Of a DNA stretch of 64,000 bases, positions 44,921-56,550 are shown piece after piece. The notes under the pieces are model-generated. The model saw only the letters and a program-made list of their open reading frames with translations. It did no database searches and was not told the DNA's origin. Source of the DNA: Stenotrophomonas maltophilia (GTDB lineage: Bacteria > Pseudomonadota > Gammaproteobacteria > Xanthomonadales > Xanthomonadaceae); contig FOZF01000001.1 in assembly GCA_900113425.1 (NCBI GenBank), positions 1,404,358 through 1,468,357 on the forward strand, written 5' to 3'. The translations under genes and the position numbers were made by a program. How positions within the stretch are numbered: the first letter of the stretch is position 1; each line of letters begins with the position of its first letter.

Positions 44921-45895
44921 ATGAGCACCAACGACCTGCCCCAGACCAAGATCGCCGTCATCGGCTACGGCAGCCAGGGCCGCGCCCACGCACTGAACCT
45001 GCGCGAATCCGGTTTCGATGTGGTGGTAGGCCTGCGGCCGGGCGGCCCGACCGAAGCCAAGGCCCAGGCCGATGGCTTCACCGTCGTGGCTCCCGCCGAT
45101 GCGGTGAAGGATGCCGACCTGGTCGCCGTGCTGACTCCGGACATGGTGCAGAAGAAGCTCTACAACGACGTGCTGGCGCCCAACATGAAGCAGGGCGCGT
45201 GCCTGCTGTTCGCCCACGGCCTCAATGTCCACTACGGCATGATCGAGCCACGCGCCGACCTGGACGTGGTGCTGGTCGCACCGAAGGGCCCCGGCGCGCT
45301 GGTGCGTCGCGAGTACGAGATCGGCCGTGGCGTTCCGTGCATCTGGGCGGTCTACCAGGACACCAGCGGCCAGGCCGCGCAGCATGCGCAGGCTTATGCG
45401 ACCGGCCTCGGTGGCGCCCGCGCCAATCTGATCCAGACCACCTTCAAGGAAGAAACCGAGACCGACCTGTTCGGTGAGCAGGCGGTGCTGTGCGGTGGCG
45501 CCTCGGCGCTGGTGCAGGCCGGTTTCGAGACCCTGGTGGAAGCCGGCTACCAGCCCGAGATCGCCTATTACGAAGTGCTGCACGAACTGAAGCTGATCGT
45601 GGACCTGTTCTACGAAGGCGGCATCTCGCGCATGCTGGAATTCATCTCCGAAACCGCGCAGTACGGCGACTACGTCAGCGGCCCGCGGGTGATCGATGCC
45701 GGCACCAAGGAGCGCATGAAGGAAGTACTGAAGGACATCCAGGACGGCACCTTCACCAAGAACTGGGTAGCCGAGTACGAAGCGGGCCTGCCGAACTACA
45801 ACCGGTTCAAGCAGGCCGATCTGGAGCATCCGATCGAGAAGGTAGGCAAGGAACTGCGCGCCAAGATGGTCTGGTTGCAAGGACAGGCCGCGTAA
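44921..45895 (+). CDS. ilvC: ketol-acid reductoisomerase
   Basis: Isomerises and reduces acetolactate or acetohydroxybutyrate with NADPH, the second common step to valine, leucine and isoleucine. The 324-residue chain is the short class I form. Visible are the cofactor-binding [21 protein letters not shown] at residues 11-31, the [20 protein letters not shown] loop, and the metal ligands in [14 protein letters not shown] and [20 protein letters not shown] 44921 follows AAGGAA by nine bases. It is the first gene of the ilv-leu operon, after two attenuators. Confidence 0.96.
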   Translation: MSTNDLPQTKIAVIGYGSQGRAHALNLRESGFDVVVGLRPGGPTEAKAQADGFTVVAPADAVKDADLVAVLTPDMVQKKLYNDVLAPNMKQGACLLFAHGLNVHYGMIEPRADLDVVLVAPKGPGALVRREYEIGRGVPCIWAVYQDTSGQAAQHAQAYATGLGGARANLIQTTFKEETETDLFGEQAVLCGGASALVQAGFETLVEAGYQPEIAYYEVLHELKLIVDLFYEGGISRMLEFISETAQYGDYVSGPRVIDAGTKERMKEVLKDIQDGTFTKNWVAEYEAGLPNYNRFKQADLEHPIEKVGKELRAKMVWLQGQAA

Positions 45896-45932
45896 CCACG
45901 CGGCCCTCTCCCACCCGCTTGCAAGGTCCCCC

Positions 45933-47669
45933 ATGAACTCTTCCACACACCGCAGCACGCCGCTCAACGGGGCGCGCTGGCTGACCCAGGCACTGGAGGC
46001 TGAAGGCGTCCGCACGCTGTTCGGCTATCCCGGCGGCACCATCATGCCGTTCTACGACGCGCTGGTGGATTCGTCGTTGAAGCACATCCTGGTGCGGCAC
46101 GAGCAGGGCGCGGCGCTGGCCGCCAACGGTTTCGCCCGCGCCAGCGGCCAGGTGGGCGTCTGCGTGGCCACCTCCGGCCCTGGCGCATCGAACCTGGTCA
46201 CCGGTATCGCCGATGCGATGCTGGACTCGGTGCCGATGGTCTGCATCACCGGCCAGGTCGGTACGCCCCTGCTGGGCACCGACGCCTTCCAGGAGCTGGA
46301 TGTGTTCGGCCTGACCATGCCGATCGTCAAGCACAGCTGGCTGGTACGCAGCGTCGATGACCTGCCCCGCGTGGTCGCCGATGCCTTCCGCATTGCCCGC
46401 GAAGGACGTCCCGGTCCGGTGCTGATCGACCTGCCCAAGGACGTGCAGGTGGCCGATGCCAGTCATCTGCCGGTGCATGTGCCGAGCAGCGTCGAACCGC
46501 CACCGGCAGCCACCGACGACGCCATCGCCGCCGCCATCGCAGCGCTGGCGGCGGCGGAGAAGCCGGTGGTGTATGCCGGCGGCGGCATCGCACTGGGCGA
46601 TGCGGTGCAGGACCTGCGCGATTTCGTCGAGGCCAGTGGCATTCCCACGGTGATGACCCTGCGTGGACTGGGCGCTCTGCCGGCACACCATCCGCAGTCG
46701 CTGGGCATGCTGGGCATGCACGGCACCCGCGCTGCCAACATGGCGGTGCAGGAAAGCGACCTGCTGCTGGTGCTGGGCGCACGGTTCGATGATCGCGCCA
46801 CCGGCAAGCTGGCGGAGTTCGCTCCGTTCGCGCGCGTGGTCCATATCGATGCCGATGCGTACGAGATCTCCAAGCTGCGCAGCGCCGACGTCGCCGTGCC
46901 CGGCAATGTCGGCCACGCCATCCGTGCCCTGCATGCGGCCTTCCCCTCCCCCAGGGCCCATCAGGACGCATGGCGCAGCCGCTGTGCGCAGCATCGCGAC
47001 CGCTTCGCCGCCCGCTACGACGCGCCAGGGCAGCACATCTACGCACCCGCGCTGCTGAAGCGCCTGAGCGAACTGGCACCCGCCGACGCGGTGATTGCCT
47101 GCGACGTCGGCCAGCACCAGATGTGGGTAGCCCAGCACTGCCGTTTCAATCATCCGCGCAACCACCTGACCAGCGGCGCGCTGGGCACCATGGGCTTCGG
47201 CCTGCCGGCGGCGATGGGCGCGCAGTTTGCCTGCCCGGAGCGCACCGTGGTGCTGGTGTCCGGCGATGGCAGCTTCATGATGAACGTGCAGGAGCTGGCG
47301 ACCATCGCCCGGTGCCGCCTGCCGGTGAAGATCGTGCTGCTGGACAACAGCTCGCTGGGCATGGTTCGGCAGTGGCAGGAGCTGTTCTTCGCCGAGCGCT
47401 ACAGCGAGATCGATCTGTCCGACAACCCGGATTTCGTCGCCCTGGCCCAGGTGTTCGGCATCGCCGCCAGCCGCATCGATTCGCGCGACGACGTCGAAGG
47501 CGGCCTGGCCGCGCTGCTGGCCGAGCCGGGCCCGGCGCTGCTGCACGTGGCCATCGACGCCCGCGCCAACGTGTGGCCGCTGGTGCCGCCCAACACCGCC
47601 AACAGCACCATGCTGGAAAGCAATCCAGCCCATGCCCGCCAGGAGATTCCCAATGCAATACCGGCTTGA
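45933..47669 (+). CDS. ilvG: acetolactate synthase, catalytic subunit
   Basis: Condenses two pyruvates, or pyruvate with 2-oxobutyrate, using thiamine diphosphate and FAD. The 578-residue chain has FGYPGGTIMPFYDAL at the start, the catalytic-Glu region HEQGAALAANGFARASG, the FAD-domain LGARFDDRATG, and the ThDP motif SGDGSFMMNVQELATIARCRLPVKIVLLDN. Gene order next to an ilvM-like subunit, as in enteric ilvGM, supports ilvG rather than ilvB or ilvI. Its end overlaps the next gene by 17 bp. Confidence 0.95.
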   Translation: MNSSTHRSTPLNGARWLTQALEAEGVRTLFGYPGGTIMPFYDALVDSSLKHILVRHEQGAALAANGFARASGQVGVCVATSGPGASNLVTGIADAMLDSVPMVCITGQVGTPLLGTDAFQELDVFGLTMPIVKHSWLVRSVDDLPRVVADAFRIAREGRPGPVLIDLPKDVQVADASHLPVHVPSSVEPPPAATDDAIAAAIAALAAAEKPVVYAGGGIALGDAVQDLRDFVEASGIPTVMTLRGLGALPAHHPQSLGMLGMHGTRAANMAVQESDLLLVLGARFDDRATGKLAEFAPFARVVHIDADAYEISKLRSADVAVPGNVGHAIRALHAAFPSPRAHQDAWRSRCAQHRDRFAARYDAPGQHIYAPALLKRLSELAPADAVIACDVGQHQMWVAQHCRFNHPRNHLTSGALGTMGFGLPAAMGAQFACPERTVVLVSGDGSFMMNVQELATIARCRLPVKIVLLDNSSLGMVRQWQELFFAERYSEIDLSDNPDFVALAQVFGIAASRIDSRDDVEGGLAALLAEPGPALLHVAIDARANVWPLVPPNTANSTMLESNPAHARQEIPNAIPA

Positions 47670-47916
47670 CCTGGTGCTGCAGCCGGCCGAAGGCGCACTG
47701 CTGCGCGTGATCGGCATGGCCGAACGCCGTGGCTTCGCGCCGCGTTCGATCAGCGGTGCTCCGGACGCCGCCGATGACGGACGCTGGCACCTGCAGCTGG
47801 TCGTGGACGGCCAGCGGCCGGCGGAAACGCTGTGCCGGCAGATCGAAAAGATCTACGACTGCGTATCGGTGGAGCTGACGCCGGTAGACAGCAGCATCGA
47901 AGGAGTATCGCAATGA
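47653..47916 (+). CDS. ilvM: acetolactate synthase small subunit-like ACT protein
   Basis: An 87-residue ACT-domain protein, expected to be the regulatory or stabilising subunit of IlvG. It reads MQYRLDLVLQPAEGALLRVIGMAERRGFAPRSI, the usual first half of an ACT fold, and ends KIYDCVSVELTPVDSS. It has the short IlvM size rather than the long IlvH/IlvN size. Its ATG lies inside the end of ilvG, with AGGAG upstream, so the two subunits are translated together. Confidence 0.88.
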   Translation: MQYRLDLVLQPAEGALLRVIGMAERRGFAPRSISGAPDAADDGRWHLQLVVDGQRPAETLCRQIEKIYDCVSVELTPVDSSIEGVSQ

Positions 47917-48012
47917 ACACCCGTACCGTTGTGACCACGGTGCCGGTACGGAGGCGTCTTCTTCGCCGCCCGTACCCGCATGCGGTGGTCGCGCACACCG
48001 CGCCGGTGGCCC

Positions 48013-48026
<14 letters not shown>
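47913..48026 (+). CDS. 37-aa small ORF between ilvM and ilvA
   Basis: The frame starts with the ATG that overlaps the ilvM stop (ATGA), preceded by AGGAG at seven bases, the best ribosome-binding site of this part of the operon. It codes for MNTRTVVTTVPVRRRLLRR followed by a His/Ala/Val-rich end, and its stop lies inside the start region of ilvA (14-bp overlap). The product is basic and has no known relatives that I can name. It may be a real small protein or serve only to carry ribosomes to ilvA, whose own ribosome-binding site is weak. Confidence 0.6.
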
Positions 48027-50687
<2,661 letters not shown>

Positions 50688-50697
50688 GAAACCTGAC

Positions 50698-51474
50698 ATG
50701 AGTGCCTTCGACACGACCACGGCCGCTACGGCAGGCCAGCAGTGGAACGCCCAGGACTATGCGATCGATGCCGGCTTCGTGCCGCTGCTCGGCGGCGCGG
50801 TGTCGCGCCTGCTCGACCCGCGCGCCGGTGAGTACATCCTGGATCTGGGCTGTGGCGATGGAGTGCTCAGCAGTGAACTGGCGTTGAGCGGTGCGCGCGT
50901 CCACGGCGTGGACGCGTCGCCGGAACTGGTGATCGCCGCCCGCGCGCGCGGCGTCGATGCGCAGGTGATGGACGGCCATGCCCTGTCCTTCGACGGCGCG
51001 TTCGACGCGGTGTTCAGCAACGCCGCGCTGCATTGGATGCGCCACCCCGACGCCGTACTGGAAGGCGTGCGCCGTGCACTGCGTCCCGGCGGCCGCTTCG
51101 TGGCCGAGTTCGGTGGCCATGGCAATGTGGCGACCATCATCGCCGCGGTGCAGGCCGCACGTGCCGCACACGGCCATGGCGCCAGCGGTTTCCAGTGGTA
51201 TTTCCCGACCGCCGATGCCTATGCCGACCGCCTGCGCCAGCACGGCTTCCAGGTGCAACTGATCGAATGCCTGCCGCGACCCACCGCACTGCCGACCGGC
51301 GTGGCAGGATGGCTGCGGGTGTTCGCTGCACCGCTGCTGGACGACCTGCCGGTCGAGGCCCGTGCCACCGTACGCGAGGGCGCCGCTGCCCTGCTGGCCG
51401 ACCTGCCCCGCAACGCGGCGGGCCAGCCGCTGGCCGACTACGTGCGGCTGCGCGTACTCGCACGCCGCCGTTGA
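50698..51474 (+). CDS. SAM-dependent methyltransferase (trans-aconitate/isopropylmalate type?)
   Basis: A 258-residue class I methyltransferase. The SAM motif ILDLGCGDGVLSSELA is at residues 48-63, then VHGVDASPELVIAARARG, and FDAVFSNAALHWMRHPDAVL near residue 105. The pattern with NAALHW resembles trans-aconitate methyltransferase (Tam). It is placed between leuA and leuC in the operon, 10 bp after leuA. In yeast the related Tmt1 methylates 3-isopropylmalate, an intermediate of this very pathway, so a role on isopropylmalate or an off-pathway product is a reasonable guess. The activity is not proven by sequence. Confidence 0.82.
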   Translation: MSAFDTTTAATAGQQWNAQDYAIDAGFVPLLGGAVSRLLDPRAGEYILDLGCGDGVLSSELALSGARVHGVDASPELVIAARARGVDAQVMDGHALSFDGAFDAVFSNAALHWMRHPDAVLEGVRRALRPGGRFVAEFGGHGNVATIIAAVQAARAAHGHGASGFQWYFPTADAYADRLRQHGFQVQLIECLPRPTALPTGVAGWLRVFAAPLLDDLPVEARATVREGAAALLADLPRNAAGQPLADYVRLRVLARRR

Positions 51475-51534
51475 CTTGACCCTTTCCCGCTATTTCCCGA
51501 TGTTCGTTCAATCGTACTTCCGCCAGGCAACCGC

Positions 51535-52953
51535 ATGACCTCCGCACCCCGCACCCTGTACGACAAACTGTGGGACGCCCATGTCGTCGTCCCCGAATCC
51601 GACAGCGCCCCCGCAGTGCTGTACATCGACCTGCACCTGATCCACGAGGTGACCTCGCCGCAGGCGTTCACCGAGCTGCGCGAACGCGGTCTCCGCCCAC
51701 GCCGGCCGGACCGCACCAAGGCGACGATGGATCATTCCACACCCACCCTGCCGGCCACCGCCGACGGCCGTCTGCCATACGCCAGCGCCGCCTCCGAGGC
51801 GCAGGTCGCCACCCTTGCGCGCAACTGCAGCGAGCACGGCATCGAACTGTTCGACATGAGCTCGGACAACCGGGGCATCGTCCATGTCATCGCGCCCGAG
51901 CAGGGCTTCACCCAGCCCGGCATGACCATCGTCTGCGGCGACAGCCATACCTCCACCCATGGTGCGTTCGGCTCGCTGGCCTTCGGCATCGGCACCAGCG
52001 AAGTAGGTCATGTGCTGGCAACACAGTGCCTGCTGCAGCGGAAGGCGAAGACGCTGGCGATCACGGTCGACGGGCCGCTGGCGCCGGGCGTCGGCGCGAA
52101 GGACGTGGTCCTGCACATCATCGGTGTGATCGGCGTCAACGGCGGCACCGGCCATGTGATCGAGTTCCGTGGCAGCACCATCGAAGCGATGGACATGGAG
52201 CAGCGCATGACCCTGTGCAACATGTCCATCGAGGCCGGCGCGCGCGCAGGCATGGTGGCACCGGACCAGGTCACCTTCGACTTCGTCGCCAACACGCCGC
52301 GCGGCCCCAAGGGTGCCGATTTCGATGCGGCCGTGGCCCGTTGGCAGGAACTGCGCAGCGATGAAGGCGCGCGCTTCGACAGCGAAGTCCACATCGATGC
52401 AGCCGACATCCGTCCGACCCTGACCTGGGGAACGCATCCCGGTACCGCCATCGGGGTCGATGTGCCGATTCCTGCGGCCAACGACGCCGCCGCGCAGAAG
52501 GGCCTGGACTACATGCACTTCCAGGCCGGCCAAGCACTGGCCGGCACGCCGGTCGACGTCGTGTTCATCGGCTCGTGCACCAACGGCCGCCTCAGCGACA
52601 TGCGCGAAGTGGCACAGGTACTGCGCGGCCGCCGCGTCGCCGAGCGCGTGCGCATGCTGGTGGTACCGGGCTCGGAAATCGTCAAGCGCCAGGCCGAAGC
52701 GGAGGGCATCGATGAGATCGTGCGTGCAGCCGGTGCCGAATGGCGCGAGCCGGGCTGTTCGATGTGCATCGCCATGAATGGTGATCTGGTCGCCCCCGGC
52801 CAGCTGGCGGTGAGTACCAGCAACCGCAATTTCGAGGGCCGCCAGGGCCCGGGCTCGCGCACACTGCTGGCCTCGCCGATGAGCGCCGCCTGGGCGGCGG
52901 TGAAGGGCCACGTGGCCGATACCCGCGAACTGTTCGCGCAGGAGGTGGCGTAA
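51535..52953 (+). CDS. leuC: isopropylmalate dehydratase, large subunit
   Basis: With LeuD it moves the hydroxyl group of 2-isopropylmalate to give 3-isopropylmalate. The 472-residue chain has the aconitase-family iron-sulfur ligands: Cys in [12 protein letters not shown] near residue 347 and the two in [13 protein letters not shown] near 407-410. [27 protein letters not shown] is also diagnostic. It begins 60 bp after the methyltransferase gene and ends overlapping leuD (TAATG). Confidence 0.96.
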   Translation: MTSAPRTLYDKLWDAHVVVPESDSAPAVLYIDLHLIHEVTSPQAFTELRERGLRPRRPDRTKATMDHSTPTLPATADGRLPYASAASEAQVATLARNCSEHGIELFDMSSDNRGIVHVIAPEQGFTQPGMTIVCGDSHTSTHGAFGSLAFGIGTSEVGHVLATQCLLQRKAKTLAITVDGPLAPGVGAKDVVLHIIGVIGVNGGTGHVIEFRGSTIEAMDMEQRMTLCNMSIEAGARAGMVAPDQVTFDFVANTPRGPKGADFDAAVARWQELRSDEGARFDSEVHIDAADIRPTLTWGTHPGTAIGVDVPIPAANDAAAQKGLDYMHFQAGQALAGTPVDVVFIGSCTNGRLSDMREVAQVLRGRRVAERVRMLVVPGSEIVKRQAEAEGIDEIVRAAGAEWREPGCSMCIAMNGDLVAPGQLAVSTSNRNFEGRQGPGSRTLLASPMSAAWAAVKGHVADTRELFAQEVA

Positions 52954-53531
52954 TGGCCGGTTTCCGTACCTTGACCTCGTCCAGCGTCGTGCTGCGCCAG
53001 ACCAACATCGACACCGACCAGATCATCCCGGCCCGGTTCCTGTCCACCACCGAGCGTGCCGGCCTGGGCCGCAACGCGTTCAATGACTGGCGCTGGCAGT
53101 CCGACGGTTCGCCGGTGGCCGATTTCGCCTTCAACCAGCCGCACAACGCCGGCCGCAGCATCCTGCTGGCGGGCCGCAACTTCGGCTGTGGTTCTTCGCG
53201 CGAGCACGCGCCGTGGGCGCTGACCGACCTGGGCCTGCGCGCCATCGTCAGCAGCGAGATCGCCGACATCTTCCGTGGCAACTCACTGAAGAACGGCCTG
53301 CTGCCGATCGTCCTGGACGAAGCCGACGTTCAGGCGCTGATGCAGCGCCCCGACGACGAACTGACCATCGACGTGGCGGCACGCGAGCTGCGTACGCCGG
53401 ATGGCCGGGTCTACTCCTTCCCGCTGGATGGCTTCTCGCAGACCTGTCTGCTGGAAGGCGTCGATCAACTGGGTTATCTGCTGGGCCGCGTCCCTGACAT
53501 CGAACGTTACGAGAGTGAGCATGCACGCTGA
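52953..53531 (+). CDS. leuD: isopropylmalate dehydratase, small subunit
   Basis: The 192-residue partner of LeuC. It has the swivel-domain signature [13 protein letters not shown] at residues 18-30, [17 protein letters not shown] near 77, and [20 protein letters not shown]. The length is that of the LeuD/LeuC heterodimeric type. The start overlaps the leuC stop by one base, and the end overlaps leuB by 11 bp. Confidence 0.96.
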   Translation: MAGFRTLTSSSVVLRQTNIDTDQIIPARFLSTTERAGLGRNAFNDWRWQSDGSPVADFAFNQPHNAGRSILLAGRNFGCGSSREHAPWALTDLGLRAIVSSEIADIFRGNSLKNGLLPIVLDEADVQALMQRPDDELTIDVAARELRTPDGRVYSFPLDGFSQTCLLEGVDQLGYLLGRVPDIERYESEHAR

Positions 53532-54582
53532 GATCGTTGTACTCCCCGGTGATGGCATCGGCCCGGAAGTGGCCGCCGCTGCGGTTGCGGTCCTGAAAGC
53601 CATCGGCGAACGCTTCAACCACACCTTCACTTTCAGCGAGCACGATATCGGTGGCATTGCCATCGATCGCCATGGCGAGCCCCTGCCCGCCGCTACCCTC
53701 GCCGCATGCCAGGCCGCGAATGCCGTGCTGCTGGGCGCAGTCGGTGGACCGAAGTGGTCCGACCCGAACGCCAAGGTGCGCCCCGAGCAGGGCCTGCTGG
53801 CGATCCGCAAGGCGCTGGGCCTGTATGCCAACCTGCGGCCGGTGCGTACCCATGATGCCGCCCTGGGTGCATCGCCGATCAAGGCCGAACTGCTCAAGGG
53901 CGTGGACTTCGTGGTGGTACGCGAACTGACCGGTGGCATCTACTTCGGCGACAAGACCCGCGATGCCGACAGTGCCAGCGACCTCTGCCGCTACACCGTG
54001 GCCGAAATCGAGCGCGTGCTGCGCAGCGCGTTCCGCCTGGCGCAGCAGCGCCGAGGCAAGGTGACCTCGGTGGACAAGGCCAACGTGCTGGAGACGTCCC
54101 GCCTGTGGCGCGACGTCGCCGCCCGCATCGGCCGCGAGGAGTTCCCGGACGTCGCGCTGGAACACCAGCTGGTCGATTCGATGGCGATGCACCTGCTGGC
54201 CAAGCCACGCGAATACGACGTGATCGTGACCGAAAACATGTTCGGCGACATCCTCACCGACGAGGCCTCGATGCTGGCCGGTTCGCTGGGCCTGCTGCCG
54301 TCGGCATCGCTGGGAGAACCCGGTGCGGTCGGCATCTACGAACCGATCCACGGTTCGGCACCGGACATCGCCGGAAAGGGCATCGCCAACCCCTACGCGA
54401 CGATCCTCAGCGCGGCCATGCTGCTGCGCCACTCGCTGGGCCTGGACGCTGAAGCGGCGGCGGTGGAAGCGGCCGTGCACGCGGTGCTGGATGATGGCGT
54501 GTTCACCGCCGACCTGGCCGCCAGAGGACAGGCCGTGAGCACGGCGGCGGCGACCGACGCCGTGCTGGCGAAGCTGGGCTGA
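53521..54582 (+). CDS. leuB: 3-isopropylmalate dehydrogenase
   Basis: Oxidises and decarboxylates 3-isopropylmalate to 2-oxoisocaproate with NAD. The 353-residue chain has [12 protein letters not shown] at the start, [22 protein letters not shown] with the substrate residues, [15 protein letters not shown], and the NAD loop [20 protein letters not shown]. It is the last gene of the operon. A GTAG palindrome and a second hairpin follow, beyond which the SDR gene converges. Confidence 0.96.
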   Translation: MHAEIVVLPGDGIGPEVAAAAVAVLKAIGERFNHTFTFSEHDIGGIAIDRHGEPLPAATLAACQAANAVLLGAVGGPKWSDPNAKVRPEQGLLAIRKALGLYANLRPVRTHDAALGASPIKAELLKGVDFVVVRELTGGIYFGDKTRDADSASDLCRYTVAEIERVLRSAFRLAQQRRGKVTSVDKANVLETSRLWRDVAARIGREEFPDVALEHQLVDSMAMHLLAKPREYDVIVTENMFGDILTDEASMLAGSLGLLPSASLGEPGAVGIYEPIHGSAPDIAGKGIANPYATILSAAMLLRHSLGLDAEAAAVEAAVHAVLDDGVFTADLAARGQAVSTAAATDAVLAKLG

Positions 54583-54599
54583 CCCGCCGGACGGCACCT

Positions 54600-54653
54600 G
54601 TAGCGTCGAGCCATGCCCGATGGCTGTTCCATGAGCCGGGCATGGCCCGGCGC
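54600..54653. repeat. two GTAG/SMAG-type hairpins after leuB
   Basis: GTAG at 54600 opens a unit with arms GTCGAGCCATGC / GATGGCTG of low quality, followed by a cleaner palindrome GCCGGGCATGGCCCGGC at 54636-54652. They lie between the convergent leuB and SDR genes and may help end both transcripts. Confidence 0.55.
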
Positions 54654-54694
54654 CACAGGTGCAGTGCAGTGGAGCCGCGCCCGGCGCGGCCCGG

Positions 54695-55468
54695 TTATTT
54701 GGTGGTGTAGCCACCGTTGACCAGCACCGTCTGCCCGGTCATCCACCAGCCGTCGGTGACCAGGAAACGGATCCACGGCACGATGTCGGCGATGTCGGTC
54801 AGACCGGTGCGGGTGAACGCGGACAGCGCCGCGGCGGTCTTGTGATACGCCTGCGCATCGGCACTCTCGGCCGGGTAGAAGAACGGCGTGTCCATCGGCC
54901 CGGGACCGATCGCGGTCACCGAGATGCCCCGTTCGCCGAACTCCTTCGATGCCGCGCGGGTGAAATGCTCCACCGGCGCCTTGGTGCCTGCGTAGCTGGA
55001 GTAGAACGGGGTGTAGGCGCCCAGCAGCGACGTCACCAGGGTGCAGATGCGGCCACCATCGTTGACGTGACGACCGGCCTCCTTGAGGAAGAAGAACGCC
55101 GCCTTGGCATTCACCGCGCTCATCTCGTCGTACTCCGCTTCGCTGATCTCCAGCAGCGGCTTCTTCAGGACCTTGCCGACGGTATTGATGGCGACATCGG
55201 GACGGCCGACTGCGGCGACAGCGTCGGCGAACAGGCGCTCCATGGCGACAGCGGAGGTCAGGTCACCCTGCAGGGCCACGGCCTTGCTGCCCGCGGCCTG
55301 GACCGCCGCGACAGTCGCTTCGGCGTCAGCCTGGCTGGCATCGCTGTTGTAATGGATGACGATGGCCCCGGCGCCGTGGGCGGCGAAATCGCGGGCGAGC
55401 AGGCCACCGAGGTTCTTGGCACCGCCTGCGATCAGCACGGTCTTGCCCTTGAGGGAGTGGTCGGTCAT
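54695..55468 (-). CDS. short-chain dehydrogenase/reductase
   Basis: A 257-residue SDR oxidoreductase. The cofactor motif is modified to AGGAKNLGGLLARDFA near residue 13, and the catalytic Ser-Tyr-Lys set appears as VTSLLGAYTPFYSSYAGTKAPVEHF near 140-160. The end, DGWWMTGQTVLVNGGYTTK, is typical of NAD(P)-dependent members. The substrate is unknown. ATG 55468 (MTDHSLKGK) is used; 16 upstream codons are open without resemblance. It is divergent from a LysR regulator, a common pairing that suggests control by it. Confidence 0.85.
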   Translation of the reverse strand: MTDHSLKGKTVLIAGGAKNLGGLLARDFAAHGAGAIVIHYNSDASQADAEATVAAVQAAGSKAVALQGDLTSAVAMERLFADAVAAVGRPDVAINTVGKVLKKPLLEISEAEYDEMSAVNAKAAFFFLKEAGRHVNDGGRICTLVTSLLGAYTPFYSSYAGTKAPVEHFTRAASKEFGERGISVTAIGPGPMDTPFFYPAESADAQAYHKTAAALSAFTRTGLTDIADIVPWIRFLVTDGWWMTGQTVLVNGGYTTK

Positions 55469-55585
55469 GGCTTCGGTCTCGGAGTGGGGCTGTCCGGGAT
55501 GGCAACCCTGCCCCAATGACGATATCGTGCGGAAAAAGCGGATAAAGCCCGCAACATTGACTTAACTTTCCAGATCGAGCGAACA

Positions 55586-56488
55586 ATGGATCGGATCGAC
55601 CGCTTCCGCATCTTCAGCCGGGTGGTGGAGTGCGCCAGCTTCACCCGCGCCGCCGACCAGCTCGGACTGCCCCGCTCCACCGTATCGGCGGCGATCGCCG
55701 AACTGGAGCAGCGGCTGGGTACGCGCCTGTTGCAACGCTCGACGCGACGCGTCTCCACCACCCACGATGGCGATGTGTTCCACGCCCGCTGCCTGCGCCT
55801 GATCGCCGAGGTCGAAGACGCCGAATCGCTGTTCCGCCAGGAGGACGCGCAGCCGGTCGGTCTGCTGAGGATCGACGTACCCAGCCGCATCGGCCGGCGC
55901 ATCGTGGCGCCGGCGCTGCCTGACTTCTTCGCCCGTTACCCGCAGGTGGAGGTGGATCTGGGCATGACCGACCGCGCAGTGAACCTGATCGAGGAAGGCT
56001 GCGATGCGGTGTTGAGGGTCGGCCAGCTGGGCGATTCCAGCCTGGTTTCGCGCACGCTGGGCACGCTGGACTTCGTCAACGTGGCCGCGCCGTCCTACCT
56101 GCGCGCGTACGGCGTCCCGCAGCAACCGGCGGACCTGCAGCAGCACCGGGCAGTGAACTACGCCTCGCCGACGACCGCGCGGGTGGAACCGTGGGAATGG
56201 CAGGACGGAACCCAGCTGCGCACGCTGCCCATGCAGGGCTGGGTGCGGGTGAACAGCGCCGAAGCCTCGATCGCCTGCTGCGTGGCCGGACTGGGGCTGC
56301 TGCAGATTCCACGCTATGACGTGCAGGACGAGCTGCAGTCCGGCGCACTGGTGGAGGTGATGCCACGGCACGTCGCGCAACCATTGCCGGTGACCCTGCT
56401 GCAACCGCATCGGCAGCATCGCGCGCAGCGCGTGCACGTATTCCTGGAATGGCTGGTGCCACTGCTGCGCACGCACCTGCATCTGTAG
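55586..56488 (+). CDS. LysR-family transcriptional regulator
   Basis: A 300-residue regulator. The N-terminal helix-turn-helix reads FRIFSRVVECASFTRAADQLGLPRSTVSAAIAELEQRLGTRLLQR, of the CrgA-like LysR subgroup. The effector-binding domain fills the rest (residues 90-290). It is divergent from the SDR gene across 117 bp, in which a LysR box is expected; TTGACTTAACTTT near 55556 is the AT-rich part. Its TAG stop is formed by the GTAG head of the palindrome at 56484-56512. Confidence 0.92.
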   Translation: MDRIDRFRIFSRVVECASFTRAADQLGLPRSTVSAAIAELEQRLGTRLLQRSTRRVSTTHDGDVFHARCLRLIAEVEDAESLFRQEDAQPVGLLRIDVPSRIGRRIVAPALPDFFARYPQVEVDLGMTDRAVNLIEEGCDAVLRVGQLGDSSLVSRTLGTLDFVNVAAPSYLRAYGVPQQPADLQQHRAVNYASPTTARVEPWEWQDGTQLRTLPMQGWVRVNSAEASIACCVAGLGLLQIPRYDVQDELQSGALVEVMPRHVAQPLPVTLLQPHRQHRAQRVHVFLEWLVPLLRTHLHL

Positions 56489-56512
56489 CGCCGGGCCACG
56501 CCCGGCGCTACA
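56484..56512. repeat. perfect GTAG/SMAG palindrome at the end of the LysR gene
   Basis: TGTAGCGCCGGGC and GCCCGGCGCTACA are perfect 13-bp arms around CAC. The TAG at 56486-56488 is the LysR stop codon. It lies between the convergent LysR and smeP genes. Confidence 0.8.
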
Positions 56513-56550
56513 GGAAATTCCGGGATCGGGTCGCCCGGGAACCCGGGGCA

